DNA from: an archaeon
Lineage (GTDB): Archaea > Nanobdellota > Nanobdellia > Woesearchaeales > ARS49
Direction of reading: 5' to 3'
NCBI GenBank assembly: GCA_016213425.1
Contig: JACRAI010000049.1
Coordinates: 1 to 5,794 of the forward strand
DNA: 5,794 nt
Position numbers and translations under genes: made by a program. Every line of letters starts with the position of its first letter. Positions within the stretch are counted from its first letter, which is position 1. The notes below the pieces were generated by a model. It made no database searches. It was not told the origin of the DNA and saw only the letters and a program-made list of their open reading frames with translations. Shown piece by piece: positions 1 to 5,664 of this stretch.

Positions 1-1
1 T

Positions 2-160
2 CGTAAAAAAGCGCTTTTGATTGCCGAAGCCGGATATGAAGCGATTAATATAGAAAAAAAACTAGAAGAAATATACAAATCGCACGGGTATGAAGTTATA
101 AGAATTCCTTTCATGTCTCTTCAAGATCGCATTACAGAAATATTAAAACATACAGGGTAG
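2..160 (+). CDS. C-terminal end of a probable P-loop ATPase/kinase (AAA_28-like), 5' truncated by window edge
   Basis: Frame 2 is open from the left edge to a TAG at 158-160 and gives the last 52 residues of a protein. The tail contains an acidic/lysine helix, then GYEVIRIPFMSLQDRITEIL. Many small P-loop NTPases of the AAA_28 type (and some nucleotide kinases) end in a similar way: a helix, 'Y..xGYE', a beta strand ending in Pro, then 'xSxxxRxxxIL'. That resemblance is from memory and the fragment is short, so the family is tentative; the Walker motifs would lie outside the window. Two of its three arginine codons are CGT/CGC, whereas the other genes mostly use AGA, but the sample is too small to argue for transfer. 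It lies 47 bases upstream of the next gene, which has its own TATA box, so the two need not be co-transcribed. Confidence 0.5.
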   Translation, partial: RKKALLIAEAGYEAINIEKKLEEIYKSHGYEVIRIPFMSLQDRITEILKHTG

Positions 161-162
161 AA

Positions 163-173
163 AACTTTATAAG
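163..173 (+). promoter_or_regulatory. Archaeal TATA-box promoter of the DHH protein gene
   Basis: AACTTTATAAG begins 45 bases before the ATG at 208 and follows an A-rich stretch that could serve as a BRE. With the usual archaeal TATA-to-start distance of roughly 25-30 bases, transcription would begin near 194-197, leaving a leader of about a dozen bases. No GGAGG/GGTGA-like sequence precedes the ATG. The same nine bases, AACTTTATA, sit at exactly the same distance upstream of trxB. Confidence 0.55.
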
Positions 174-207
174 AGTAAATCAATAAGAAAAACCAATCAC
201 GTTCATC

Positions 208-2970
208 ATGAAAACAGGATTTTTTTACTCAAAAACAACAGGAATGTATATCTCAAGAAAGCCATTAAAGATAGATAGTAGAGTAAAAATAGCTGCAGAA
301 AAAACTTACTTAAAGATTGATTGGGATGATGAAGGAAGAATAAACTTCATAGATTTTGAAACAGCAAGAAAATTACTAGATTCTTTGAATTCTCAAATGT
401 TGAGTCCTATTGAGTACTGGCAGGTATTAAACGATGCAGAAAATGAAGATACAGATATGTTTCATGAATTAACTTCTAAAGAGTATGCAGAATGGCTGGA
501 CAGAGTTTATTTACGTAAAGGCACTTTTATAGATCATCCAAAAATAATTTCACAATACAAGTATTCTGGTAAAGAAACAAAAGCGATTTATCCAAAAGGA
601 ACTCCTGGCTGGTTTAATCCTGAAAATAATGTCGATAAAAAAACAGGCGTTCCCAAAAAAGTCGAATTGTTTAGAGAAAAGCACGCAGTTAGTTGGAAGT
701 ATTGGGACCCGACTTTAGGATTAGCTGCATCTGAACTTGATGCTACAGCACCAATAAGAGGCTACGTAACTAGTGTAGGCAAACCTTCTTTTGATATGGG
801 TATCCCTGTAGATGCAAAACAGCCAATGATGATGATTAGAGAATGCAGAAAAATACCTTTAGAATCACCCGTTCCTAAAGAAGCGCTATCAGAGGCACAA
901 GAAATTTTGAATTATTATTCTGAAGTTAATGAAAATATACGAGAAGAAAAAATATATGAAATCTTATTTAAACAAAAAGAGAAAATAACTGCGTTCATTG
1001 AAAAAAATAGCAAATATTTTGATAAGACTAAAGAACCAGATATTTACAAGATAAGAGAACAATTATTTAACATTCTAGGATTATTAAAAGTTCTAGTTTT
1101 AAGCAAGAATTTGAGCACAGAAAAAATCGATGGATCCGCAAGCAAGTTGTCGGGGAAAAAAGGCACAGTTTCTTATCAAGATTTTTTTGAATTTGTTAAA
1201 ACATCTAAAGAAAGGTTAAAAAAAACCGTTGAACAAAAAAAAGATATTATTTTCGTGATGGGCCATAAAAATCCTGACACTGATGCAGTTATCAGTTCCT
1301 TATTTGAAGCGTATAGAAATCATTTATTTGATAAAGAAACAGTTTACATCCCATTAATTCAAAATCACAAAGTTCCTGATGAAATAAAAAAATTATTGGA
1401 AGAAATTTCTGAACATATTCTGTTAAGCACAGATGAACTTTATTTAGTTGTTAAAAAAACAGGACTTGCTAGATGGATTTCTGTGGATCAAAACAGAGAG
1501 CCTGAAGTTCAGAAATACTTTACTTCAATAATTGACCATCATATTGTTTGTGAAACAGCAAAAAATCAAGATTTGCCGAAAACTTTGGAAATGATAGGTT
1601 CATGCTCCGCATTAATTACTAAAAAAATTCTTGGAATGGGGTTAAGCATTGATCAAAAATTGGCAAGAATTCTTCACGGCGCAACATTGATGGATACAGA
1701 AAATAGAGTTTTTCATAAAATGACTTTTCAAGATGAATTGATCATGAATTATTTGAAGAAAAAGTCTGAAACAAAAAATGAAGATGAATTTTACAGCAAT
1801 TTAATGTCACAATTACTTAACACTGATGATCCCGAAGTTTTGTTCAAAAGGGATTACAAAGAAGACTGGGGTTTCGGCTTCGCAGTGGCAAAAATAAAAA
1901 ACGGATTGGACAAAGAAGGAAATGTACTAAAAAAAGAATTAGTTAGCAAAGCAGTGAAGTTGGCGGAACAAAATAACATTGATAAAAATCTTCCTTTGAC
2001 AATTTTTAAAATAACAGATTACAACGAAGACAACAGAACTGTTAACAGAGAAAGAGTTTATTTGGTTTTTAACAAACAAAGTTCTAAAGAATTCATTACT
2101 TCAATTTTTGAATTAGTGAAAGAGATAGTTAATTTTGAGTTTGGCAAAGTGCAAGTTAGAGAAGAAGAAAATTTCATAGAGTTCTGGGGTACAGGAATGC
2201 AGTTATCAAGAAAAAAAACAGCACCTGTTTTAGAGCCAGTGGTGAAATCCTTTAATGAATATTTTTATTCTTCCACACTTGATTTGTGGGTTAAAAGAGA
2301 TTTCCTTAAAAAAACAAAAGAAACACGAGACGCAGCTAAAAAAGTAAAAATTAAACTATCCTCAGATGAAGAAAACAGAGTCAATTATATAACCTACCCT
2401 GAAGCTAAAAAATTAGTTAAAGAACTAAAATATTCTATGCTGAGTACGAAGAAATATTGGTCCGTGCTTAATGATGCTAAAAAAATGAAAGATGTTCAAA
2501 TGATTGAAAGCATGCAAGGATTAAATTTTGTAGAATTCTGGGATACCGTACTAGAAAAAGGCAGTATTATAGAACATCCTGAAATAAAAAATGGAGAACT
2601 TATAGGTGAACGAAAAAAAGTGAAAATACAGTGGGGAAAACCAGGACTATTTCATCCAGACGAAATTGACCTTAAGACAGGGTTTCCTAAAAAAGTAAGA
2701 AAACCTAATGAGTATGGGAATCCCGAATTGTGGCGTTACTGGGAGCCTGACGCAGAATTGGTTACTCCTACCAGAAGCTACATATTTTTACTAAAACAAC
2801 CTTGCTGGGACGGCAAATTCCATATAAATGACAGCTTGCCCAATTTAGGAATAAGACCTTGCAGTAATAAGTTAATAAAGCCTGAAATAACAATAGAATT
2901 TGATCAAAAAGTGCTAAAAATAACCATTAAGAAAGAAGGAGATCACATTAAGTATTCCTGGAAAAAATAA
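208..2970 (+). CDS. DHH-DHHA2 phosphoesterase (family II inorganic pyrophosphatase-like) flanked by a duplicated unknown domain
   Basis: The protein has 920 residues against about 310 for a standard family II pyrophosphatase. Residues 5-213 are an unrecognised domain, 214-345 a lysine/glutamate-rich helical linker, about 346-500 the DHH domain, about 525-680 DHHA2, and 685-885 a second copy of the unknown domain. Known metal and active-site motifs are visible: GHKNPDTDA at 352-360 (H353, D357, D359), VDQN at 426-429 (D427; the family normally has DHN), DHH at 443-445, D496 in LMDTEN, RDYK ending at K551, and SRKK at 667-670. By analogy it would hydrolyse pyrophosphate or short polyphosphate in the cytoplasm with Mn2+; exopolyphosphatase or another DHH phosphoesterase activity is possible. 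No signal peptide or membrane segment is seen. The start is the first ATG after the TATA box, and it leaves a short leader without Shine-Dalgarno. Core family is certain; substrate and the role of the flanking domains are not. Confidence 0.9.
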   Translation: MKTGFFYSKTTGMYISRKPLKIDSRVKIAAEKTYLKIDWDDEGRINFIDFETARKLLDSLNSQMLSPIEYWQVLNDAENEDTDMFHELTSKEYAEWLDRVYLRKGTFIDHPKIISQYKYSGKETKAIYPKGTPGWFNPENNVDKKTGVPKKVELFREKHAVSWKYWDPTLGLAASELDATAPIRGYVTSVGKPSFDMGIPVDAKQPMMMIRECRKIPLESPVPKEALSEAQEILNYYSEVNENIREEKIYEILFKQKEKITAFIEKNSKYFDKTKEPDIYKIREQLFNILGLLKVLVLSKNLSTEKIDGSASKLSGKKGTVSYQDFFEFVKTSKERLKKTVEQKKDIIFVMGHKNPDTDAVISSLFEAYRNHLFDKETVYIPLIQNHKVPDEIKKLLEEISEHILLSTDELYLVVKKTGLARWISVDQNREPEVQKYFTSIIDHHIVCETAKNQDLPKTLEMIGSCSALITKKILGMGLSIDQKLARILHGATLMDTENRVFHKMTFQDELIMNYLKKKSETKNEDEFYSNLMSQLLNTDDPEVLFKRDYKEDWGFGFAVAKIKNGLDKEGNVLKKELVSKAVKLAEQNNIDKNLPLTIFKITDYNEDNRTVNRERVYLVFNKQSSKEFITSIFELVKEIVNFEFGKVQVREEENFIEFWGTGMQLSRKKTAPVLEPVVKSFNEYFYSSTLDLWVKRDFLKKTKETRDAAKKVKIKLSSDEENRVNYITYPEAKKLVKELKYSMLSTKKYWSVLNDAKKMKDVQMIESMQGLNFVEFWDTVLEKGSIIEHPEIKNGELIGERKKVKIQWGKPGLFHPDEIDLKTGFPKKVRKPNEYGNPELWRYWEPDAELVTPTRSYIFLLKQPCWDGKFHINDSLPNLGIRPCSNKLIKPEITIEFDQKVLKITIKKEGDHIKYSWKK
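220..846 (+). repeat. N-terminal copy of the duplicated unknown domain (protein residues 5-213)
   Basis: This segment encodes the first copy of a domain that recurs at 2260-2862. Shared landmarks, in order, are FYS (6-8), MLS..YW.VLNDA (64-77), DHP (109-111), PG.F.P (133-138), KTGVPKKV (145-152), W.YWDP (163-168), P.R.Y (182-186) and IRxC (210-213). From residue 5 to 79 it aligns without gaps at a constant offset of 680 residues; 20 of the 44 residues from 36 to 79 are identical by my count. The DNA itself is diverged, so this is an old duplication or pairing. I do not recognise the domain. Confidence 0.85.
2260..2862 (+). repeat. C-terminal copy of the duplicated unknown domain (protein residues 685-885)
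   Basis: This second copy starts almost directly after the DHHA2 SRKK motif. Its matching landmarks are FYS (686-688), MLS..YW.VLNDA (744-757), EHP (789-791), PG.F.P (812-817), KTGFPKKV (823-830), W.YWEP (842-847), P.R.Y (854-858) and IRPC (882-885). It is slightly shorter than the N-terminal copy in its second half. A strand-rich, lysine-rich tail of about 35 residues follows to the stop codon. Confidence 0.85.
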
Positions 2971-2972
2971 AA

Positions 2973-2982
2973 GTTTAAAAAT
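2973..2982 (+). promoter_or_regulatory. TATA-box promoter of the peroxiredoxin-dus operon
   Basis: GTTTAAAAAT lies two bases after the stop codon of the upstream gene, with an A/G-rich stretch before it. The first T of TTTAAA is 31 bases before the ATG at 3005, which places the predicted transcription start at or next to the start codon. The message would therefore be leaderless, in keeping with the lack of a Shine-Dalgarno sequence. Confidence 0.55.
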
Positions 2983-3004
2983 AGAATTCACTTAAATTAG
3001 TAAA

Positions 3005-3481
3005 ATGACGCATGAAACAGGACATAACTTAGGAAGCGCACCTGATTTTGATCTTCCAGACCAGAATGAAAACATTGTTTGCTTAACTGATTTTAAAGAC
3101 AAATGGCTAGTATTATACTTTTATCCTAAAGATGATACTCCTGGATGCACTACTGAAGCAGTTGATTTTACGAGTCATTTGAAAGATTTTGAAGAATTAA
3201 ACGCGTGTATTGTTGGTGTAAGCCCTGACAATAAGGATAGTCATTGTAAATTTATCAAAAAAAGAAATATCCGTATAACTTTAGTAAGTGATCCAAGCCA
3301 CAAAGTATCTGAAAAGTACAAAGTTTGGAAGTTAAAAGATTTTTACGGAGTTAAAAATCATGGAATAGAAAGAAGCACATTTTTAATAGATCCAGATGGA
3401 AATTTAGCTTACGAATGGAGAGGAGTTAACGTATACAAACATGTTGAAAACGTTCTAGAAAAATTAAAAGAATTACAATGA
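3005..3481 (+). CDS. bcp: Peroxiredoxin of the Bcp/PrxQ family
   Basis: This 158-residue protein is of normal length for a Bcp/PrxQ thiol peroxidase, which reduces hydrogen peroxide and organic hydroperoxides in the cytoplasm. It has APDF near the N-terminus, the active-site segment FYPKDDTPGCT (39-49) with T45 and the peroxidatic cysteine C48, and the active-site arginine R123 in ERSTFLIDPDG. The classical partner cysteine five residues after the first is absent (PGCTTEAVDF has V53). Other cysteines are C26, C68 and C81; C81, in SHCKF on the helix that holds the alternative resolving cysteine in some PrxQ proteins, is the best candidate, otherwise this is a 1-Cys enzyme. M1 is the only methionine, and it sits at the predicted transcription start, so the start is secure. 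The thioredoxin reductase gene about 1 kb downstream is a plausible part of its reductant chain. Confidence 0.93.
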   Translation: MTHETGHNLGSAPDFDLPDQNENIVCLTDFKDKWLVLYFYPKDDTPGCTTEAVDFTSHLKDFEELNACIVGVSPDNKDSHCKFIKKRNIRITLVSDPSHKVSEKYKVWKLKDFYGVKNHGIERSTFLIDPDGNLAYEWRGVNVYKHVENVLEKLKELQ

Positions 3482-4407
3482 AATTTCCAAAACTTTCAAG
3501 CCCTGCAGTTTTAAGTCCTATGAGCGGCGTTACAGACATAGCATTCAGAGAGATGGCTAAAAAATATGGCGCTGGAATGACTTACACTGAATTTGTAAGC
3601 AGCACGGCAATAACTAGAGGAAGTGGCAGAAGTTTAAGAATGATACAAACTAGTTCTATTGAAAAACCTGTTGCAGTTCAATTATATGGAAATAATGTTG
3701 AAGAAGTTATTGAAGCAGCAAGATTTGTTGAAGAAAAATTTGATGTGATAGATGTTAATTGCGGATGTCCTGTTTGGAAGGTTATTAAGACCGGAGCAGG
3801 AAGTGCAATGCTTAATAATCCTGAACTCATTGGAAAATTTGTTAATAAGCTGGCAAGCGCAGTTAACAAACCAGTAACAGTAAAAATAAGAATAGGTATT
3901 GATGATAAAAGAATAAATGCAGTTGAAGTAGCAAAAATAGTTGAAGAAAATGGAGGGGCTGCAATAGCTATTCATGGAAGAACACAGAAACAAGGATATT
4001 CTGGAAAAGCAAATTGGGAAATAATAAAACAAGTTAAAGAAAAAGTTAACATACCTGTAATAGGAAACGGGGATGTGTTCACACCTGAAATTTTCAAAGA
4101 AAGATTAGAGTATAGCGGTGTTGATGCGATAATGATAGCTAGAGGAGCTTTAGGCAATCCATTCGTATTCAATCAAATAAATAATTACTTGAAAAAAGGC
4201 GACTATGAAAAAAAGAGCGGAGTAGAACAATTATTTGAGTATTTAGAATTAATAAGAAAGTACCATATTCCTTTCGCAGCAATTAAAACTAGAGCGCCTA
4301 GTTTCACTAAAGGAATAGTTGGCGGAGCAGAAATAAGAACTTCAATAAATAAATGCACGAGTTTCGAAGAGTTAATAACTAGTTTAAAGGGAGTTTGGAG
4401 TTTTTAG
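3478..4407 (+). CDS. dus: tRNA-dihydrouridine synthase
   Basis: This 309-residue FMN enzyme reduces specific uridines in tRNA to dihydrouridine using NAD(P)H. It is a TIM barrel with LSPMSGVTD at 12-20 near the flavin site, NCGCPVWKV at 94-102 with catalytic cysteine C97, K136 in VKIRIG, HGRT at 166-169, NGD at 197-199 and ARGALGNP at 221-228. The small C-terminal helical domain carries FTKGIVGGAEIR, like archaeal Dus proteins. Which tRNA position it modifies cannot be read from the sequence. Its ATG overlaps the peroxiredoxin stop codon (ATGA, four-base overlap) and no Shine-Dalgarno is present, so translation is probably coupled to the upstream gene. The two share one promoter. Confidence 0.95.
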   Translation: MKFPKLSSPAVLSPMSGVTDIAFREMAKKYGAGMTYTEFVSSTAITRGSGRSLRMIQTSSIEKPVAVQLYGNNVEEVIEAARFVEEKFDVIDVNCGCPVWKVIKTGAGSAMLNNPELIGKFVNKLASAVNKPVTVKIRIGIDDKRINAVEVAKIVEENGGAAIAIHGRTQKQGYSGKANWEIIKQVKEKVNIPVIGNGDVFTPEIFKERLEYSGVDAIMIARGALGNPFVFNQINNYLKKGDYEKKSGVEQLFEYLELIRKYHIPFAAIKTRAPSFTKGIVGGAEIRTSINKCTSFEELITSLKGVWSF

Positions 4408-4476
4408 TTCGTGATTTGTGGCATGAATTTAGATATCTGCCTAGGTTTCACGCTTAGAACTTAAAACCAAAAACTC
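4398..4476 (+). other. Nested inverted repeats downstream of dus: possible structured 3' RNA or small RNA
   Basis: Four pairs of complementary segments nest properly: GAGTTTTT 4398-4405 with AAAAACTC 4469-4476, GTT 4407-4409 with AAC 4458-4460, CGTGA 4410-4414 with TCACG 4448-4452, and GGCA 4420-4423 with TGCC 4438-4441. Together they could form one hairpin of about 79 bases with internal loops. By my count 22 of the 54 bases from 4407 to 4460 are G or C, higher than the flanking DNA, as often seen for structured RNA in AT-rich archaea. It overlaps the end of dus and stops just before the trxB promoter, so it could be a 3' end/terminator element or a small RNA. It matches no RNA family that I recognise. 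Confidence 0.35.
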
Positions 4477-4478
4477 TG

Positions 4479-4487
4479 AACTTTATA
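4479..4487 (+). promoter_or_regulatory. Upstream TATA-box candidate for trxB
   Basis: AACTTTATA begins 45 bases before the ATG at 4524, the same nine bases at the same distance as before the DHH gene. If used, transcription would start near 4510-4513 and leave a leader of about a dozen bases. Confidence 0.4.
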
Positions 4488-4493
4488 GCAATC

Positions 4494-4503
4494 TTTTTAA
4501 ATA
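4494..4503 (+). promoter_or_regulatory. Downstream TATA-box candidate for trxB
   Basis: TTTTTAAATA contains TTTAAATA starting 28 bases before the ATG at 4524, which would give a fully leaderless message as predicted for the peroxiredoxin gene. It competes with the box at 4479-4487; the sequence alone does not decide between them, and both could be active. Confidence 0.45.
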
Positions 4504-4523
4504 AACAAAAATTCAATTCTCGA

Positions 4524-5468
4524 ATGAAAAAGTATGACGTACTTATTGTTGGTGCAGGAGCTGCAGGAATGACTGCTGCAGTTTACACTTGCAGAAAAAA
4601 TTTGAAAACAGCAGTAATTAGTATTGATATAGGCGGACAAACCAATTTAACTAATCATATCGAAAATTATCCTGGAACAGGAGCATTACCTGGTCCTGAA
4701 TTAATGCAAAAATTCAAAGAAGACGCAGTCAAGTTTGGTGCAGAATTTATAACCGGAAAAGCCACCCAAATCAATAAAGAAGAAAAAGAATTTTTAGTTA
4801 CAATCAATAACAAAGACAAGGTAAAAGCCAGATCAGTAATTCTAGCATTCGGAAGATTACCAAAAAAATTAAACATTCCAGGAGAAGACAAATTCTTTGG
4901 TAGAGGAGTAAGTACTTGTGCAACATGTGACGGCCCACTTTATCGTGGAAGAACTGTTGCAGTTATAGGCGGAGGAAATGCAGGAGTTGAAGGATCATTA
5001 GAATTAGCAGATATTGCAACAAAAGTTTACTTAGTTCACAGAAGAGACGAATTAAAAGCAGATGCTGTAACAGTGGAAAAATTAAAAAAGAAAAAAAATG
5101 TAGAAATAATTTTAGACAGTTCGCCCACAGAAATTAAGGGAGAAAAGTTCGTTAAATCAGTCACAGTTAAAAATTTAAAAGATAACAAAGAAAGAGAAAT
5201 ACCTGTAGATGGACTCTTTATAGAAATAGGCTCAGAAGTTGATACAAGTACAGTAAAACATTTAGTTAAAACAAATGAAAGAAATGAAGTTTTAGTAAAT
5301 GATGTAGGAGCAACAAGCTGCCCAGGAATATTCGCTGCAGGAGATGTTACACAAATACCATTCAAACAAACAGTAATAAGTGCAGGCGACGGAGCAAAAG
5401 CAGCACTTCAATGCTACAATTATTTAAGTGGAAACAGCGCAGAAGTTTTAGATTGGAAAAAGCACTAA
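4524..5468 (+). CDS. trxB: Thioredoxin reductase
   Basis: This 314-residue flavoprotein of the low-molecular-weight type normally passes electrons from NADPH through FAD and a redox-active disulfide to thioredoxin or a glutaredoxin-like protein. The FAD-binding GAGAAG is at 10-15, the redox centre CATC at 132-135 followed by D136, the nucleotide-binding GGGNAG at 149-154, HRR at 172-174 for the NADPH phosphate, and the second FAD motif GIFAAGDV at 268-275. Two small departures occur: the usual GGGNSAVEEA is GGGNAGVEGS, and the arginine in HRRDxFR is lysine (K178), so the cofactor preference deserves a check. No thioredoxin gene is in the window. The start is the first ATG after two TATA boxes and lacks a Shine-Dalgarno. 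It has its own promoter but probably works with the nearby peroxiredoxin. Confidence 0.95.
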   Translation: MKKYDVLIVGAGAAGMTAAVYTCRKNLKTAVISIDIGGQTNLTNHIENYPGTGALPGPELMQKFKEDAVKFGAEFITGKATQINKEEKEFLVTINNKDKVKARSVILAFGRLPKKLNIPGEDKFFGRGVSTCATCDGPLYRGRTVAVIGGGNAGVEGSLELADIATKVYLVHRRDELKADAVTVEKLKKKKNVEIILDSSPTEIKGEKFVKSVTVKNLKDNKEREIPVDGLFIEIGSEVDTSTVKHLVKTNERNEVLVNDVGATSCPGIFAAGDVTQIPFKQTVISAGDGAKAALQCYNYLSGNSAEVLDWKKH

Positions 5469-5485
5469 AAACCTTTCATAAAAAC

Positions 5486-5498
5486 TGAAAGAATTTCA
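5486..5498. repeat. Palindrome copy 1, TGAAA-N3-TTTCA
   Basis: TGAAAGAATTTCA is an inverted repeat with 5-base arms and a 3-base centre, 17 bases after the trxB stop codon. Its left arm can also pair with CTTTCA at 5473-5478 (with TGAAAG 5486-5491) as a small hairpin. The same pattern occurs twice more at 5537-5549 and 5557-5569. Confidence 0.6.
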
Positions 5499-5505
5499 CA
5501 AAAAA

Positions 5506-5523
5506 CCCTTTTTTCTGGAAAAA
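5506..5523 (+). terminator. T-rich transcription terminator candidate after trxB
   Basis: CCC followed by six T residues (5509-5514) lies about 40 bases after the trxB stop. Oligo-T runs on the coding strand are typical archaeal terminators. TTTTTC (5510-5515) and GAAAAA (5518-5523) are also complementary, but a two-base loop is too tight to call a stem-loop terminator. Confidence 0.4.
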
Positions 5524-5531
5524 CATACAAT

Positions 5532-5570
5532 AATTCTGAAAAGTTTTCAAAATTCTTGAAAGATTTTCAA
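5532..5570. repeat. Tandem imperfect 19/20-base repeat holding palindrome copies 2 and 3
   Basis: Two units lie end to end, 5532-5550 and 5551-5570. Both begin AATTCT, end TTTTCAA and contain TGAAA-N3-TTTCA (5537-5549 with centre AGT, 5557-5569 with centre GAT). Palindrome centres are 20 bases apart here and 51 bases from copy 1, near whole turns of the DNA helix. The arrangement suits binding of a dimeric regulator at repeated operators upstream of the gene at the right edge, but no binding protein can be named. Confidence 0.6.
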
Positions 5571-5632
5571 TAAATTTAGAACAAGGCAAATAAAAGATTC
5601 TAACTTCTCATTTTTATGAAAAAATCAGAAAT

Positions 5633-5641
5633 GTTTAAATA
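5633..5641 (+). promoter_or_regulatory. TATA-box promoter of the gene at the right edge
   Basis: GTTTAAATA follows an A/G-rich stretch and resembles the boxes before the peroxiredoxin and trxB genes. The usual spacing predicts a transcription start near 5662-5665, which is downstream of the ATG at 5653 and would leave that codon out of the message. Confidence 0.5.
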
Positions 5642-5644
5642 GAT

Positions 5645-5664
5645 GTTATAACATGAATTATAAC
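5645..5664. promoter_or_regulatory. 20-base inverted repeat at the predicted transcription start: operator candidate
   Basis: GTTATAA (5645-5651) and TTATAAC (5658-5664) are perfect 7-base inverted repeats around a 6-base centre. The element lies between the TATA box and the predicted transcription start, where a bound repressor would block RNA polymerase. It is AT-rich, so chance occurrence cannot be excluded. Confidence 0.45.

Noticed and set aside
2..160. Foreign origin of the left-edge gene from CGT/CGC arginine codons
   Set aside because: Only three arginine codons are visible, far too few to support a codon-usage argument.
3678..4172. Three overlapping minus-strand open frames opposite dus
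   Set aside because: The translations are low-complexity, rich in Ser/Phe/Cys/Tyr/Asn, and arise from the AT-rich third positions of dus, whose motifs are intact. No promoter or ribosome site supports them.
4431..4445. AGATATCT and CCTAGG palindromes as protein-binding sites
   Set aside because: Single short palindromes of 8 and 6 bases occur often by chance and have no repeated partner nearby.
4412..4479. Possible C/D-box small RNA (GTGATTT as box C, CTGA as box D)
   Set aside because: The box C match is only 5 of 7 to RUGAUGA, internal D' and C' boxes are not convincing, and CTGA is common by chance. The nested hairpin explains the region better.
4667..5365. Two minus-strand open frames opposite trxB
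   Set aside because: They are antisense shadows of a complete, well-conserved thioredoxin reductase with Ser/Thr/Phe-rich, non-family-like translations.
5532..5570. CRISPR-like repeat array
   Set aside because: The units are directly adjacent with no spacers, are only 19/20 bases and imperfect, and number two. No cas gene is present.
5532..5570. Heat-shock-element-like GAAnnTTC pattern
   Set aside because: HSF elements are eukaryotic; alternating GAA and TTC follows from the A/T-rich palindromes themselves.
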